From Onchocerca volvulus (lineage: Eukaryota; Nematoda; Chromadorea; Rhabditida; Onchocercidae): a DNA stretch of 64,000 bases. The DNA is taken from assembly GCA_000499405.2 (NCBI GenBank), contig HG738140.1:7963560-8027559 (forward strand). Direction: 5' to 3'. Positions 1 to 12,932 of this stretch are shown here, in pieces. Both the position numbers and the translations under genes were made by a program. The stretch's first letter is position 1, and each line of letters opens with the position of its first letter. The notes beneath the pieces were generated by a model. That model had not been told where the DNA came from and searched no databases. It saw nothing but the letters and a program-made list of their open reading frames with translations.

Positions 1-481
1 AAGTTTCGCAGAAATGCCGCAAGAGTTTCATTTTGCTAGATGACTTTTTTGTTTTGTTCTTTTTATATTGTTTCGTAATTCAGATTGTATTTATTTTGTT
101 TTAAAAATCTAGTAATACTTTTTGTTGTTCACTTTAAATTAAAATTGAATCTTGTCAAAAAGATACGTCTCAGCTATTTGAAATAGTTTGTCGTTACAAA
201 ATCTAAGAAGCATAATAAAAAGTAAAAACTGTAGTTAACTGCTTCTGACAAATTTTTAAAATAGGCACTTTTTATGACAAATTGAAATATGTTATCGTGA
301 AATAAATATTAAGCGAATGTTTTTTGTGATACGTGTAGAATTCAATGAAATTTTAAAATCCCTGGTTTGAAATTTTGAATGTTAATTCAAATCTTGATAT
401 ATTTCGCAAAGTTATTTCTTCTTTATTGTATTGCATGAATAACACGTTCCACTAAAATTGTAAACACAAAACGAGATTTCA
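1..481. other. Upstream flank, possible tail of a preceding gene
   Basis: The first 39 bases read KFRRNAARVSFC then stop in frame 1 on the + strand, which could be the last exon of a gene entering from the left. It is too short to identify. The rest is AT-rich with no exon that I can support, up to the putative trans-splice acceptor of the next gene. Confidence 0.3.
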
Positions 482-482
482 G
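481..482 (+). promoter_or_regulatory. Putative spliced-leader acceptor (Asterix gene)
   Basis: An AG preceded by GAGATTTC lies 37 bases before the ATG at 520, and no in-phase upstream exon is seen. This is the layout of a nematode SL trans-splice acceptor. Inference only; a transcript 5' end would decide. Confidence 0.45.
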
Positions 483-519
483 ATTCGTTAGTGTTGACTA
501 TTTCCTCACTAGATTAAAC

Positions 520-1706
520 ATGCAAAACGGTGATGTAAAAAGACCGGGTAGAATAGTAAGGTAAGTTACTTTCAATTTATTTTGATTTTGTATAACATTC
601 TGACATTGAAAGAGAACTAGAAGAAGCTCGAATTTTAAGATTCTTCAAGAATAATTGCTTCCCTCATTGCATCAGCTCATTATTATAAACTCGAAATATT
701 TTTTTTTTCTTTTTTTTTTTTGTGAACTTTAAGTTAGGATTTGGAATATTTTTCGTTCTTTTTTTAGATATAAACCTGTGGATCCGCAGTCATCTCTTTC
801 TGTTGCAGATGACCCTATTCCTGAATACATGAATGTGTTAGGAATGGTTTTTAGTATGTGTGGATTAATGATGAGAGTATGTTTTTCATTTCCTCTCAAT
901 TCATTCTAAAAATTTATGCTGTTTCTGAAATGCCAAAATCAGACTGGATTCAATAACATAATATTTTCGATGAGCTGAATATTTGCTTTTTTCATAAAAC
1001 ATCGAATAGGATTTGCGCTGATATTTTTGATAGTTTTAGAATGAAAAATAGTACTGAACGGGAAATGAAATGATCATGTCTTAAAGTTACGAAGTTTTTG
1101 GTATTATTAATGAGAAAGAAGTTTTTTTCTGTGGAAGATTGGTTAGAATTTATTCAGTATGATTGAAGGGCAAATTTATTTCCACTTAGAGAACAGTAAA
1201 TAATAGAGGATTTTAATCTTTAAATCTATTCATAATTTAATCTTTAATTAGATGAAATGGTGCGCCTGGGTAGCACTTCTATGTTCCTGTGTTAGTTTTG
1301 CGAATGCCAGGACGAACGATGATACAAAACAGATTGTTAGCAGTTTCATGTGAGCTCTTTCATAATCCGTAATTAATTTCATGGAGCATTCTAGCCTGAA
1401 GGTGGAAAAGTAAAATCATTTCTAGTTATGTAGTTTGTGTTGGAGAACTGAAAAAACAAACATTGCTTCATCTTTCAGATGTGTTCGCTTTGGGATAAAT
1501 CAAAAATATAAATAATTTCCTGATTTCATTAGTTCAGTTTCACAGAGCTTGGTGTATATTTATTTTATAGTTTGTTTTGTTTTTATATAGTCTGTCTGCG
1601 ATTATTTTTGGTAAATAGCTGTTTCAGGCTCTCAATTTCTGCTGTTGTTATGAGTTACTTGCAAAATCCTCAACCGATTATACCACCGTGGACTAATTTA
1701 TTGTGA
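520..1706 (+). CDS. WDR83OS: Asterix (WDR83OS) homologue, PAT complex subunit
   Basis: Four exons (520-560, 768-876, 1252-1349, 1628-1706) join in phase to give 108 aa; the human protein is about 106 aa. Asterix is an ER membrane protein that works with CCDC47 in the PAT complex, an intramembrane chaperone that holds partly hydrophilic transmembrane segments during membrane protein insertion. Family landmarks seen are [19 protein letters not shown], then [20 protein letters not shown], and a C-terminal [14 protein letters not shown] close to the human ending. Two hydrophobic segments correspond to the family's membrane helices. The C-terminus carries a short TNLL extension after PPW. The start is the first ATG after a likely SL acceptor. 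Identification is firm from order and spacing of the motifs; exon ends are all GT-AG. Confidence 0.93.
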
Positions 1707-4700
1707 TAGCAGTGACTCAGTAATGCACAATCAATTATCGAAAATATGCATGAGTCTTGTTTAGCTCAATTCACCTACTATAAAAAATTTTGTTCTCTGC
1801 TCAGATAATATCTTTCCAATTGCATATTTGAGATGTTTATATTATTGGAATTTCTGCATATGAAAAAAAATGTTGAAAAAGTGCGAAATAAAATCTTTAA
1901 ATTACAATTGCTGGAGTAGACTTTAATTGATGGTGATATTTCTAGTTATCAGTTCAAGAAATTTTTTTGTGATATCTAGAAAGAGTAATACACTGAAATC
2001 TTATTTTGTTATACTTCTAATGTACTATATTCGGAATAACTAAGGAGTATCATTACAGAATCAAAAAAATTTATTTAAATCCATGGATTTGAAGAAACAA
2101 AAACTATAATAAAAATGGATTAATGACCATTGTAAATAGATTTTAGAGTCTTTGATATCAATAAATTCTAAATCTTATAGTTTTGGACTATTAGAAATCA
2201 CTTACATCAGATAATTCGATTCGTAAGAATGTGCACTTTCCATATAGACTTACAGCTAGAGTGTTGTGAAATTTCTCTTGCAAATATCGGAATAACCAAA
2301 ATATTTTTATAATAATATACAAACATTCGAAATAATCTAAGTGTTTTTGTATTATAGAAATATTTTGAGTGACTGGAATAAATTTATAATATAGAAATCT
2401 GTAATATAAAGGGTATTTTATTTAGAATATTTCTCAGACAAATGATACATCGCACAAGAATATAAAAGAAATGTTTCGATGCCTAAAGTGATGAATTATT
2501 TATCTAATTCTCATCTTCAGATTTGATAACAAGCTTATGTGCAATGGTTAAAATTTGTAAGCCAATTTTCACCATATAAAAAGTTAGAGTCATGCATATA
2601 AAAAGGAAAAAACCCTTTATGGGATTATTCAAATTATTTGATTGACAATGTTAATCTTGGTGCCTAAAATGGTTCGTGACACACAAAATATCTTAAATTT
2701 AGTAATAGGAAAGAAGCCATTATTACTTTGAAAATATATATTGATTATTATGTAGTGCTTTGACATTTAAATCAAATAGATACAGCGAGCCAATTTTGCA
2801 GAAAGAGATTACCCATTTATCATGCAAATATAAATTTGCCACAACTGCCATTTCCAACTTCATTGGCGATCCAGAGTTGTTACAGGAAATCCGGAGCAGC
2901 TTCAATCAGGCTGTTCATCTCCAAAGAATCCCAGATATCCAAGAATTGAACTATCTGATTTCATATCTGACAGGAGATGCTTTGTTAGCTGTGAGAGGAT
3001 ATGATATTGCCCTCAGAGAATTATGAATTGATAAGGAATGTATTAACTGAAAAATATGGCAAATCTAAATTGCTATACAATGAATTTCATCCTATCAAAA
3101 GAAACGATAAAAAATGAAAAAGTCATTGAAACGATGGGAAGAGTTCTTCGACAACTAGAAGCAATAGGTGAGAACCTAGAACATTCTAGAATCGAAATAA
3201 CTTTAGAAGGTAGATTATTGATAACACATACCACTGAATCACATAATTTGAGCAACTGTTCGTGATTCTTTATTCCGTTCAGTGCAACGGCCACTAAATA
3301 TTTTACAAATCAAATGGAATAAAGTTAAACTAAACAAAGATATAAAAGAAAATGTAGAATTTATGTCATACTTCCATTATTGTATAATTTCTGAAACTTT
3401 CACGTCCTTTTTTAGTATATATATGTCTGCTGCTTGATTACCTAATGCCTATTTAAGTATACTTTCGCATATATTCCGAATAACCGAGTTCTGCATTATT
3501 GTTATAACAACGATCGTTACTGGGAACTTCTACAGAGGCGAAAGAGCTTTTCGTTCTGATAACAAACTTCTATTCTATCCTTATATAGTCCAATTTTCCA
3601 CAATTTATTAGTTTCAGCACCATAACGAAGAGTTACTATCTGGAACATACTGTTAAACAGCACTATTCAGCAGTTCTTCGCTATCAATCTCCACAAGTGA
3701 AAATTTAAGAATTAAAAGACGGAACTTATATGTAAGATGTTTTCTGAAAATGATGTCATAAATCTACCAATTAATCTAGATATGCGTCATTTCATCAATA
3801 AATGTTTGCTAAACAAATATATTCGCTTATCTGAATGGATCAAGCATCATATTCTATCTACTGTACAAGTATCTAGACATGAAAAGATAAGTCAGTCTCA
3901 ATAAGGGAAAGAGGACACACCAATGGTTCATCTTATGCAAAAGATAAGAATTATATTCCAATGACCATCGCAGTAACAATTAAAAAACAGAAATTTTTAT
4001 ACCATACAGAACAGAAGGACTCCTTGTTCCTTGATACTTCTTGATTCATTCTCAGTTGAAATTTAAATCAATTTATAATCAACTCATTTTTCCATAAATT
4101 CATTCCGCTTGAAGATCTCTACTCACATCAAATTTAAGCAACCAAAATTAAGTCAGTTAACTGAACGACGTGATAAACGACGACTGTTTTGCATCTTTAT
4201 TTATTAGAGTTCTGAGCGTAAATACTACATATAAAAACATTATATCAAAAAAACAATTATCAAAAAAAGATTTCATAGCAAAAATATATTTATAAATATA
4301 GAATTCTAAACACATCACAAACAAAATCGAATCCATATTGCAACTGAAAAACCAAATTTAAAAATGTCAATGAATCAAGCAATGTGCAGTCTATCTTTAA
4401 TGAAGATTAGTTATTGATTGCAGCAATCCTCCTCATAATCGATAAATAGAATCCCATCAAATTCTCTAAATTTTAGAAAAATTTCAATCCGAAAAACATT
4501 CCTGTTATAAAAAAAATAGAAATATTTAATGAAAAGGAGATGCACAACGGTCAAATCATCTCAGAAAATTCAATTATTTCTATCTTGAACGATAAGAAAT
4601 AAGATAAACTTGATATTTTCTTTCTCATTAGAAAAAGGCACAAAAACATTGAGCAGAAAATGAATCTATAAAGATAATAGACTGGAAATTCGTAAAAAGA

Positions 4701-5177
4701 AAAACATTATGCAGCATGAACACACTCAGACAAACTTTACACAAATTGTACTTGAAACAATGAATTATTAGCTATACATGAAGAAAAGTGTTTTAGATCG
4801 AAACAAAGAGTATTTTAAACTATTTAAAAAAAAAAAAAAAAGTTGAGGTCTCTTAAACAGAACTATCCGATAAACAGTGATGAGAATTTTAATCTAAGAC
4901 TCACTTATATGAAATGATTCATTTACTTCTTATTAATTAATAAGCTACTTGATTTTGTGGCAAATTTTAAAATATCTTTTAAAGGCTTTAAAAAAATGTA
5001 TATTACAAAATTTTAAAAGAAAAAATATCTTGGCACTATTTCCACGATTTCGTTTATTTATAGCAAAAAGCGCAGGTAAATAAATCAGAAATATCATTCA
5101 TAAAAAAAAAATTAGTTGAATAAAACCATATAAATCATTTTTTTATACAACAGCAAGAAAAATACCATTGAGTAAAA
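1707..5177. other. Intergenic region with a broken retroelement piece
   Basis: AT-rich spacer between the Asterix gene and rab-39 (opposite strand, tail at 5178). Apart from the BEL/Pao fragment at about 2760-3260 I see only short open stretches without recognisable motifs, and A-runs such as the one near 4829-4842. A 55-codon open stretch at 3737-3904 was read and not recognised; it may be more of the same decayed element but has no motif to show that. Confidence 0.5.
2760..3260 (+). mobile_element. Degraded BEL/Pao retrotransposon gag-like fragment
   Basis: The translated piece has the pattern of the DUF1759 gag-like region of BEL/Pao LTR retrotransposons: a FIGDPELLQEI stretch, FNQAVHLQRIPDIQELNYL, then LTGDALLAVRGYDIA. 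The similarity continues after a frame change near 3011 as ENYELIRNVLTEKYGKSKLL, and after another change near 3100 as VLRQLEAIGENLEHSRIEI. These are consecutive parts of one ancestral reading frame split over three frames, so the copy is dead. No start codon context, protease, reverse transcriptase, integrase or LTR was found nearby. BEL/Pao elements are common in filarial genomes. The family assignment rests on recalled pattern, not on a search. Confidence 0.7.
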
Positions 5178-6799
5178 CTAGCATGCACAAGTTGAATATG
5201 GTGCCTCAGAGCCTTCCGAAAGTGATAATGACCTTGCCATCATACCACTTCGGATACCTTCCCAACCATCAACTACACGCAACTGTCCATTTTCGATTCG
5301 ATTGCAGATCTCTCGTGCAATCATTTTAAATGACTCCTGAAAATTCAAATCAAGTTTCATCATATTTTAAAACAAATACTTTCGAATCGTCCTGCGATGA
5401 ATGAAATAGGTATATAGTTTGACTCAATCTTTACAGCCACCGTATTTTTGTTGTATACATAATAATTTCTAAGCTATCAAAAAACGTAATTATAACAGTG
5501 ACCTGCACATTTTCGCCCGTAATTGCTGAAGTTTCCAAAAACTTAATTTTGTTATATTTGGCAAAATATTCGCCCTCTTCATACATTACCTGGAAAATGA
5601 AACATTTTCCTCTATCAGAATCGAATCAAAAGAAACAGCTTGTGGTAGTAATTAACAAAATTATTAACAAAAAATATTTTCTGAAATTTCCATCAAGAAC
5701 AGTTTTTAATATCTCATCGGATTTTCTTATGGATCGAATGTATACTAAATAATTCTGATATAGCTCATAACTACTGAAACAAAAAGTAAAAGGTAATTTG
5801 ATTTAAACGAACTTCCAACAAAAGTTACGAAGAACCATGAATCTATGAGGATATATTACTAGAGTTAACAATTACCTATTTACAAAATGATTTGTGCCGT
5901 ACCTCACGTTGATCATCGAGATCGGCTTTATGGCCAACGAGTTGGAAAACACAGTTATTTGGTTGTGGACCGCCAACATTCTGTTCTGCTTCTTTTAGCC
6001 ACTGTGCAACATGTTCGAAGGTTGATCGATTTGTTATGTCATAAACAACAATAACACCCACTGAATTCCGATAATATGAACGTGTTATTGATCTGAAATG
6101 CACTTATTGCTTATTCCTTCAGCAAAGGATATATTTTAATATTGATCGGAAATGCACTTATTGCTTGTTCTTTCGGCAACGGATATATTTTAATTAGTAA
6201 TGAAAGCCGAAGTGAAACAGATAAAATTTGTTAGCATCAAATTCAGAGATCGTGATTACCACAATAAATTAGAACCTATATTGAGATCTGCTTTACCAAA
6301 AAAGATGCTCATGAATAGAGTTCAGTTCCAAACCAACAGATTCATCGTACTTCCTGGTTATCAATAAGCCATCTATGATGTATTACGAAAATATCTAGGC
6401 GGGAAATTCAAACTTGTCTATAATCAACACTCCTAATATTAATAGTATCCCAATAATTCTGAATTAGATTACTAAATCAATCCTAGTTTCGACCATCTTT
6501 CACAATATTTAGAATGATCTGCTTATCATCGACTCATCCTACCTGAACTTTTCTTGTCCAGCAGTATCCCAAAGTTGTAATTTTATTCGATATCCTGGTT
6601 TAACCTCCACCATTCGGGCATAAAAATCGACACCAACTGTGGGATCACAAATTTCTGCACATTTTCCCTCTGTAAAATATCGAAGCAAACTGGATTTTCC
6701 CACTGTCGAATCACCGATTAGTATTATACGAAATTGATAACGATACATTAGAGCATAATCTGGCGTCTCCATGTTATCCTCTCTTGCATCCGTCAGCAT
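5178..6799 (-). CDS. rab-39: Rab39-family small GTPase
   Basis: Four exons on the minus strand (6799-6543, 6092-5903, 5589-5503, 5336-5178) join in phase to 230 aa, or 221 aa if translation begins at the second ATG (6772, METPDYALMYRYQF), which fits the family length of about 217 better. Rab39 controls vesicle traffic around late endosomes, lysosomes and autophagy. G motifs seen: GDSTVGKSSLL (P-loop), DPTVGVDF (switch I), WDTAGQEKFRSITRSYYRNS (switch II), GHKAD in place of the usual NKxD as also found in human Rab39 (GHKCD), and ETSA. The C-terminus ends CAC, a CXC double-geranylgeranylation signal. The donor of exon 3 (CAG then GTCACT) is weak but the phase and protein match support it. Intron 1 carries a 54-bp tandem duplication across the exon 2 acceptor. 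Confidence 0.93.
6087..6194. repeat. 54-bp tandem duplication across a splice acceptor
   Basis: Two adjacent 54-bp units (6087-6140 and 6141-6194) differ at 5 positions. The first contains the exon 2 acceptor of rab-39 (minus strand CAG at 6095-6093); in the second the matching triplet reads CCG, so the duplicated acceptor is inactive. Confidence 0.9.
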
Positions 6800-6833
6800 T
6801 TTTCATATGATTGGAATTAACAATCAAAAAAAT

Positions 6834-6835
6834 CT
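6834..6835 (-). promoter_or_regulatory. Putative spliced-leader acceptor (rab-39)
   Basis: On the minus strand GTGTTTTTCAG lies about 35 bases upstream of the first ATG with no coding exon before it. This fits SL trans-splicing. An out-of-frame ATG lies between it and the proposed starts. Confidence 0.45.
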
Positions 6836-9530
6836 GAAAAACACTTGCAAACTTTCAATTCTGAATTTGAGTCAGTCTAAAATGTTGCGATCTCTAAATC
6901 TTCTAACTCTTCTATACCTAAATCTTGTTATTATTCTTCAAATAATAACAATGATACCATATAAATAACATATTAATTGAAGACATTGTAAGGGGGACAT
7001 TCATAGCAGTCAAGTGTAAAGGGAACTTTAACAGTAGTAAAGTCATTTTCATCACTTGATCATTTAACAGCACAAAGATCAAAGATCAATCCGTTAGAAA
7101 AACTAGTTCCGAGAATTCAGAAAAACTTTAGTGATCTAAAATATTGATAATATGAATGGAGATTGAAATAAATGATTGTGACGAAGGAAGATATACCATT
7201 TACACAATCTTCATTCGAAACATTCATGCTTTTTCGATGGCAACAACAAACAAATCAAATCTTAGCGTTTTACCAAACAAAAAACGTGGCCGTTGCATTC
7301 AAGTAAAGCCTTGAGATGCAATTAAAAAGGATCATTAATGAATTTTTAGTAATTTGGAATTTTGAAATAATAACGATGGAAACAACCGTCTTCGCAAGTG
7401 TGTAACTGAGAACTATGCAAGTACGAAGTGATGCAGAGGGCTAGATGAATTATCTATGGCTATAAAGCTGTAATATACGAAAAGAGTCCAGAAGTGCTTG
7501 ATTGTTATCACTAAAATAATCATTTTGCAAGAATTTGATTTTTGTCAGGATTTGGAGGATTTGATGTGATTGAAGAAATGGCATTTCCTGCGGGGAGTTA
7601 ATTTTGTCTTTCTTCTTTCAGTTTCCGTATACTTGCCAACATCAATTATCAATAAATTGGAGTATTATTTTAACATTTGTCAGTTGAATTTTCGATTTGA
7701 AAGAACTTTTAGATATTACTAGCAATTCTAGATATAATGTTATCTTTTTCTCTGTATTTTTGCTTTTATTTTCATAGTTTTACAGTTAAATAGAAATAAC
7801 TCTCGCTGAATTATTGATTGCAGAGGGGTAATATGCAAACTGATATAGTTACAGACGTAAATTATTGATGTCATTGAATACTGCTTTCATCAACAGATTG
7901 GAGATTTAAAACAAAAGTCTTATTTTTGCTAAGTATTTTGGTTCCAAAAATACTCATTCTCCTCACTAAATAGTTTTTTAAATGCATATTTTGTTGATCT
8001 CTAAATGAGCCATGGATTTTTGCACGGATTTATAGAAGTATAGAACAGTATCTTTGGCATCACTATTTTATTTCCAATAAAAGCATGATTTTCGATTTTG
8101 TCATTAATTTTTACATTAGAAGATGATATCAAATGCTAACTTGATCATAGAAGCTGTTGAAATACGAAAAATAAGCGATATTACAAATTGAGTGGAGATG
8201 ATCGAAAATCTTATGGTATAATGATAAACCAAGCTCTGTAACGACTGTCAGTTATTGCATGACAAATAAAATTATTGTTGTCTTAATTGTCTTAATGTTT
8301 TCCGTCTTAATCGTCCATTCTTGTTTTTAAATAATTCTTCATTCAATCGTTTATTCAAATCTACTTGAAAATGATTTCAAATCCGAGCTAATCATGCAAT
8401 CTTTTTTTTTCAGTTATCATTAAACTAAAATTTACAATGTCTTTTAAAAATCATGTACTGAGCATTTTTTTTCTATTTTTTGTTAATATAGATACTTTCT
8501 CAGGACGATAAAATAAACATATGCTACATTTATTTCATTCTCATGAAATCGAAATATGGAGCTTCTTTCTCTGATCAAACCGTCATTTCGCAACACATTT
8601 AGATTTAATATTTGTCGTAACGAGTGGAAGAAGTGTAACAGCGAAGCATAACAATGACTTCTGGTATCTTTTTGCTTTTTCAAAAAGATATGGTTTCATT
8701 TATCAGTTGTATTGGACCGTGATGGAAATCGTTTCTTTTTGGTCACTTTTTCCTGAATGTGAAGAAACAAATAAGATGAACATTTTGGTAAGCACAAATA
8801 TCGTTTCATTTTGCTTCAAATGAAAGAAAAAATTGACCTCGCAAGTTCTCTCATTAACTTTTTCATGTATTGTTTCGTGGAATTTGAATAGAGCATTATT
8901 TATCGGTGATTATTTTTAAGATTGAATTGTCTAGTCTTTTTGTGAATTTCAGTGTTTTATAAGTCGAAAATTGAACAAAGCTAGACAATTAGTGCAGAAA
9001 TTGAAAAACTGAATCTATTGAATGCTTTTTCATACATAATCGACATTTTTCTCATATAAATAATTGAAATTATTCTCAGTTATGAAAACAATTGTGGTAT
9101 ATTCTAGGAGAGCAAATGCCTTTGTATGCTGTTTTATTTTTGGTATTTTTATCTAGATCTAAATGTAACGAAATATTGTGTATAAACTGACGTTTACAAA
9201 CCACTGTTAATATTTCTGTATTTTCCTGGCTTGAATGATGAAAAATATAACTTGTTATGAGTATTTCGTATCTCCTTAATTCTTTTTTAATAAATTAGGA
9301 AGTACTGAAGTTTTTATGAAGTGTTTTCAATTACTTCATTTATATTTATGTGCATAAGATTGTTGAATTTTTCTTTATATTTTGTGCGCTTATTTTAATA
9401 ATTTTTTATATATGATTTAATAAAGCTAGAGCAACTGTTACTTGTTTTTGAGGAAACATGTCATATTTGCTATATTTTCGTTTTTTTAACAAAGTACTTC
9501 AGGAGAGTGAAATTTCTGTTTAAATATTTT
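6836..9530. other. Intergenic region between divergent rab-39 and arp-6
   Basis: About 2.7 kb of AT-rich DNA between two divergently transcribed genes, so it should hold both promoters. I read both strands and found no exon with family similarity; the longest open stretch (minus strand, 8483-8683) lacks splice context and recognisable motifs. Confidence 0.5.
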
Positions 9531-9533
9531 TAG
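9531..9533 (+). promoter_or_regulatory. Putative spliced-leader acceptor (arp-6)
   Basis: TTTTTAG ends at 9533, 13 bases before the ATG at 9547, with no upstream coding exon. A very short 5' leader after an acceptor is typical of trans-spliced nematode mRNAs. Confidence 0.5.
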
Positions 9534-9546
9534 GTTTTCCAATATC

Positions 9547-12500
9547 ATGTCATATACGCTAGTATTTGACAATGGTTGTAGCACTATCAAAGCTGGTTAT
9601 ATAACTGACGATCAACCAAGGTAAAGTTTAACAAAATTCCTATGTTCCTATCATTATCAATGAAAATTTGATAAGAAGAAAAGAGCCAATTTTCATAATT
9701 GCAATCAATAATTTGAATTTTCTGATTTTAGATTTCCCAAATATTTCCTCTTTTTTTTTTTTGTTTTTAAAATATTCCAGAAAAGAACATTTCTTTTCTT
9801 GTGGTTTTTAAATTGGAATTTATTTAAGAGAATTTTCTGTGATTGATTTTAGACTATTCCCAAACTGTATCATTAAGACGAAAACTGATCGTAAGAGGGT
9901 TTATGTGGCAGATGAAGTTGAAGAATGTCATGATCATTCGAGCATATTTTTTCTTACTCCAGCTGAAAAAGGATATATTGGTCAGTATTGTTGCTTTTAG
10001 CAGTTTGATCTCGACAGCAGATAGAACGAGATATGCTTCTCTGGAATAGATCTTATTCGAATGTAATTTTTTTTTATACCAAAAACGTTTTAGTGAATTG
10101 GGACGTAGAACAGCAAATATGGGACAGAGTATTTGGAAAAAATGCGCTGAATGTTTCATTTTCCGATACTCGTATTATCATGACTGATACTATTTACAAT
10201 GTACCAGCAATCCGAGATTTATCGGATGAAATACTCTTCGAGCAATATGGATTTCATTCAGTTATCAAAACAAGTGGTAAGTAGTTCTGCGGACTAATAG
10301 AAATATTTTGATGTAGTTTGGATCTGGATCAAATTTGAAAACTTTCCTTAGTGTTCTATCGTCAGTTTTTTGTCAAATAGAAATTCATAAAGAAAGTATT
10401 TCTTTCACTTGAAACTTGTATTTTAAGCTTCTTCACTCATTGCAATGGCTGATACAGTGTCACAAGATTACAAGGATCAACTTTGTTGTATTGTCATTGA
10501 TACAGGTTTTTCATTTACGCATATTGTGCCTTATTATAGTGGAAAAGTTATTCGAGAAGGTATTTTAAGGTTGGTTTAAATTTTTTGATTGAAAATTTTT
10601 TCAACTTGATTTGACTTTTAAGGAAAAATAGATTAGTTTTTTTTTTTTTTTTTCCTGTTAAAACATTTGTATTTGGGAAGGATTTTAGAATGAACTGAAA
10701 ATAGGGCAAAGATAATTTGCTATAGTTTTTATTATAACTTTTTAGTTTTTCTTTTTTGTGTCATATTGTTTTTCTTTGAACTTCAGAATTGATATTGGCG
10801 GCAAAGTTTTAACTAATTTGCTGAAAGAATGGATCTCATATAGGCAGTTAAATGTGATGGAAGAAACATATGTTATGAATGAGTGCAAGGAAGACATTTG
10901 CTTTGTTGCTGATGATTTTGTCAAACACATGGAAATTGCTAAGTAAGTTTTTAAAAATATGAAAAATTTTTTGGGATAAGTAAAACTTGTTACGTGTTTC
11001 TGTTGAAATCATATAAAAAGGTTATTATTTTCTGTTTTGAATAGAATGAAACGTTTCCGAAGAAATTAATGCATGCAGCAAAAAACAGTTTTGTCTTGCT
11101 TTCTGGTTAAAACAAAATTGTTAACTAAATTATCACGAAAGAAAATTTTGAGAAAGGCTTTTGCTTGGATTTGGATTTGATACAGACAAATGCGTTGTGC
11201 AGTGAAGTCTGATGTGATGAAAATTTTCATTTGCTGCAACTACAATAAACTGATGAATATCGATAATACCCATAAAATTTGAAGGCGCTTGTAGCTTTAA
11301 AGTAAAGTAGTAAAAAAGAACGGAATGAAATGAAGCGAACGAAAGAAATGATTACTGATTTATTATTGAAACGATGATCGCTAGAAGCTAGCTTCTTTTT
11401 ATATTGATAGTCCTCGGTCTTGTAGCAGGCGATGACTTAAAGTATGTTATGGGTTTGGTCATCAGGTCATCAGGATAAGAGGTAGAAAATACTCACAATC
11501 TTAATACACATAAAGCTTCAGTCTTCACAACATTCTATGCAATTTACATAGTTTACTATATTTTAGACGACGCACATAAGCTTTAGCAGATTGGAAGATG
11601 AGAAAAAAAAAGGCTTTTGTTTCAAAGTAAAGAATAAGATATAGATAATTGATTCATTTGACTGAGAAATATTACAAATTTGTTATATAAACATTTCGAT
11701 TATTCTATCATATTTATATTATAAAAAATATTCAGTTTTACCGACATAAATAATGCTGCTTCACCGTTGTCCTAACTGTGTAATTTGACTAAAATTTCTG
11801 TTTTGTTTAAAAGGCGACATTTAGAACTTAAGATATTTTGTATGTTCTGAGAACTTTTAAACCTTGTATTTTTGTTATAGAGTTCATATTTCATATATTA
11901 AACCTCCTTTTTTCTAAGGTGCCGAGGAAAAGAGAATACCATTGTTCGGGATTATGTGCTTCCAGATTTCAATGCCCATAATCGTGGATTTATGCGTACT
12001 CCTGAAGATAATGTTTGTGATGATCTGCAGAAATTGAGAGTAAATGTAGAAAGATTTGCAATACCCGAGGCACTTTTTTCACCATCGGACATTGGAATTT
12101 CTCAAATGGGGATACCAGAAGCTATTGCAGCAGCTGTGAAAAAATGTCCATATGGTACCTTTTTTGAAAGATTCCAGATATTTTTTTAGAAATATTGACT
12201 ACTGTGATATTCTTACCTCAAAATATTTTTTTCATTTTTTGGTATATTAATTTGCAAACGCTTAAAAAGTCTGTATTTTTCTTTAAGGAATGCAAGGACG
12301 ATTGTTAAATAACATTGTACTTTGTGGTGGTAATGTATTATTCCCCGGATTCAAAAAACGAGTGTAAGTTTTCAGCAGTTTTAATTTTTTGTTTGTAAAA
12401 GTTCAAAAATTTTAAAAAGAAGGTTTTAGCAATCTTCCAGTCTTATTATTCTAAAGAAACTTAGTGATTGAAAAATAAAATGACTGGGAGATCATTGTTA

Positions 12501-12932
12501 CGCTAAATATCTATATTTTACATTTTTATGCCACTTATTTGACTAAGTTTTAGTGTTCGAGATTTGCGACCATTCGTGGATCAAATTTATGATATACAAT
12601 TAAGGGACGTTGCTGATCCTATAACATATGCTTGGCATTGTGGAAAAAATGCAGTGAAACTTGGTGCTTGGGATAATAAGTCCGCTTTAGCTCTTTCTAA
12701 AAAAAAAAAGAAAAAAATGAATAAATTGAATTTTTGTAATTCAAATGATTTTTTTAATGGAGCGGTTCAAATATCATGCAAGTCAAATTTTTTATTTCCG
12801 TACTTTTTTTTTTCAGTTGGAAATATTTTATGATTAACTTTTTTAAGTTTCAGATTTGTTTCAAAAGCGGAGTATAACGAGCATGGATCCGTTATATGGA
12901 GAGAAAAATTCTTCAATTTTCATGAAACATAG
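9547..12932 (+). CDS. arp-6: Actin-related protein 6 (ARP6)
   Basis: Nine exons (9547-9620, 9853-9980, 10094-10276, 10428-10569, 10787-10942, 11919-12154, 12288-12363, 12554-12679, 12854-12932) give 399 aa; human ACTR6 has 396. ARP6 is a nuclear actin-like subunit of the SWR1/SRCAP remodeller that deposits histone H2A.Z. Motifs in order: [14 protein letters not shown] (nucleotide-binding loop), [132 protein letters not shown] and the tail [10 protein letters not shown]. All joins keep phase. The last intron uses a poor donor (AATAA then GTCCGC at 12680); reading through it gives a different end at about 12831, so that junction is inferred from the conserved tail. sap-49 follows on the same strand 626 bp downstream. 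Confidence 0.92.
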
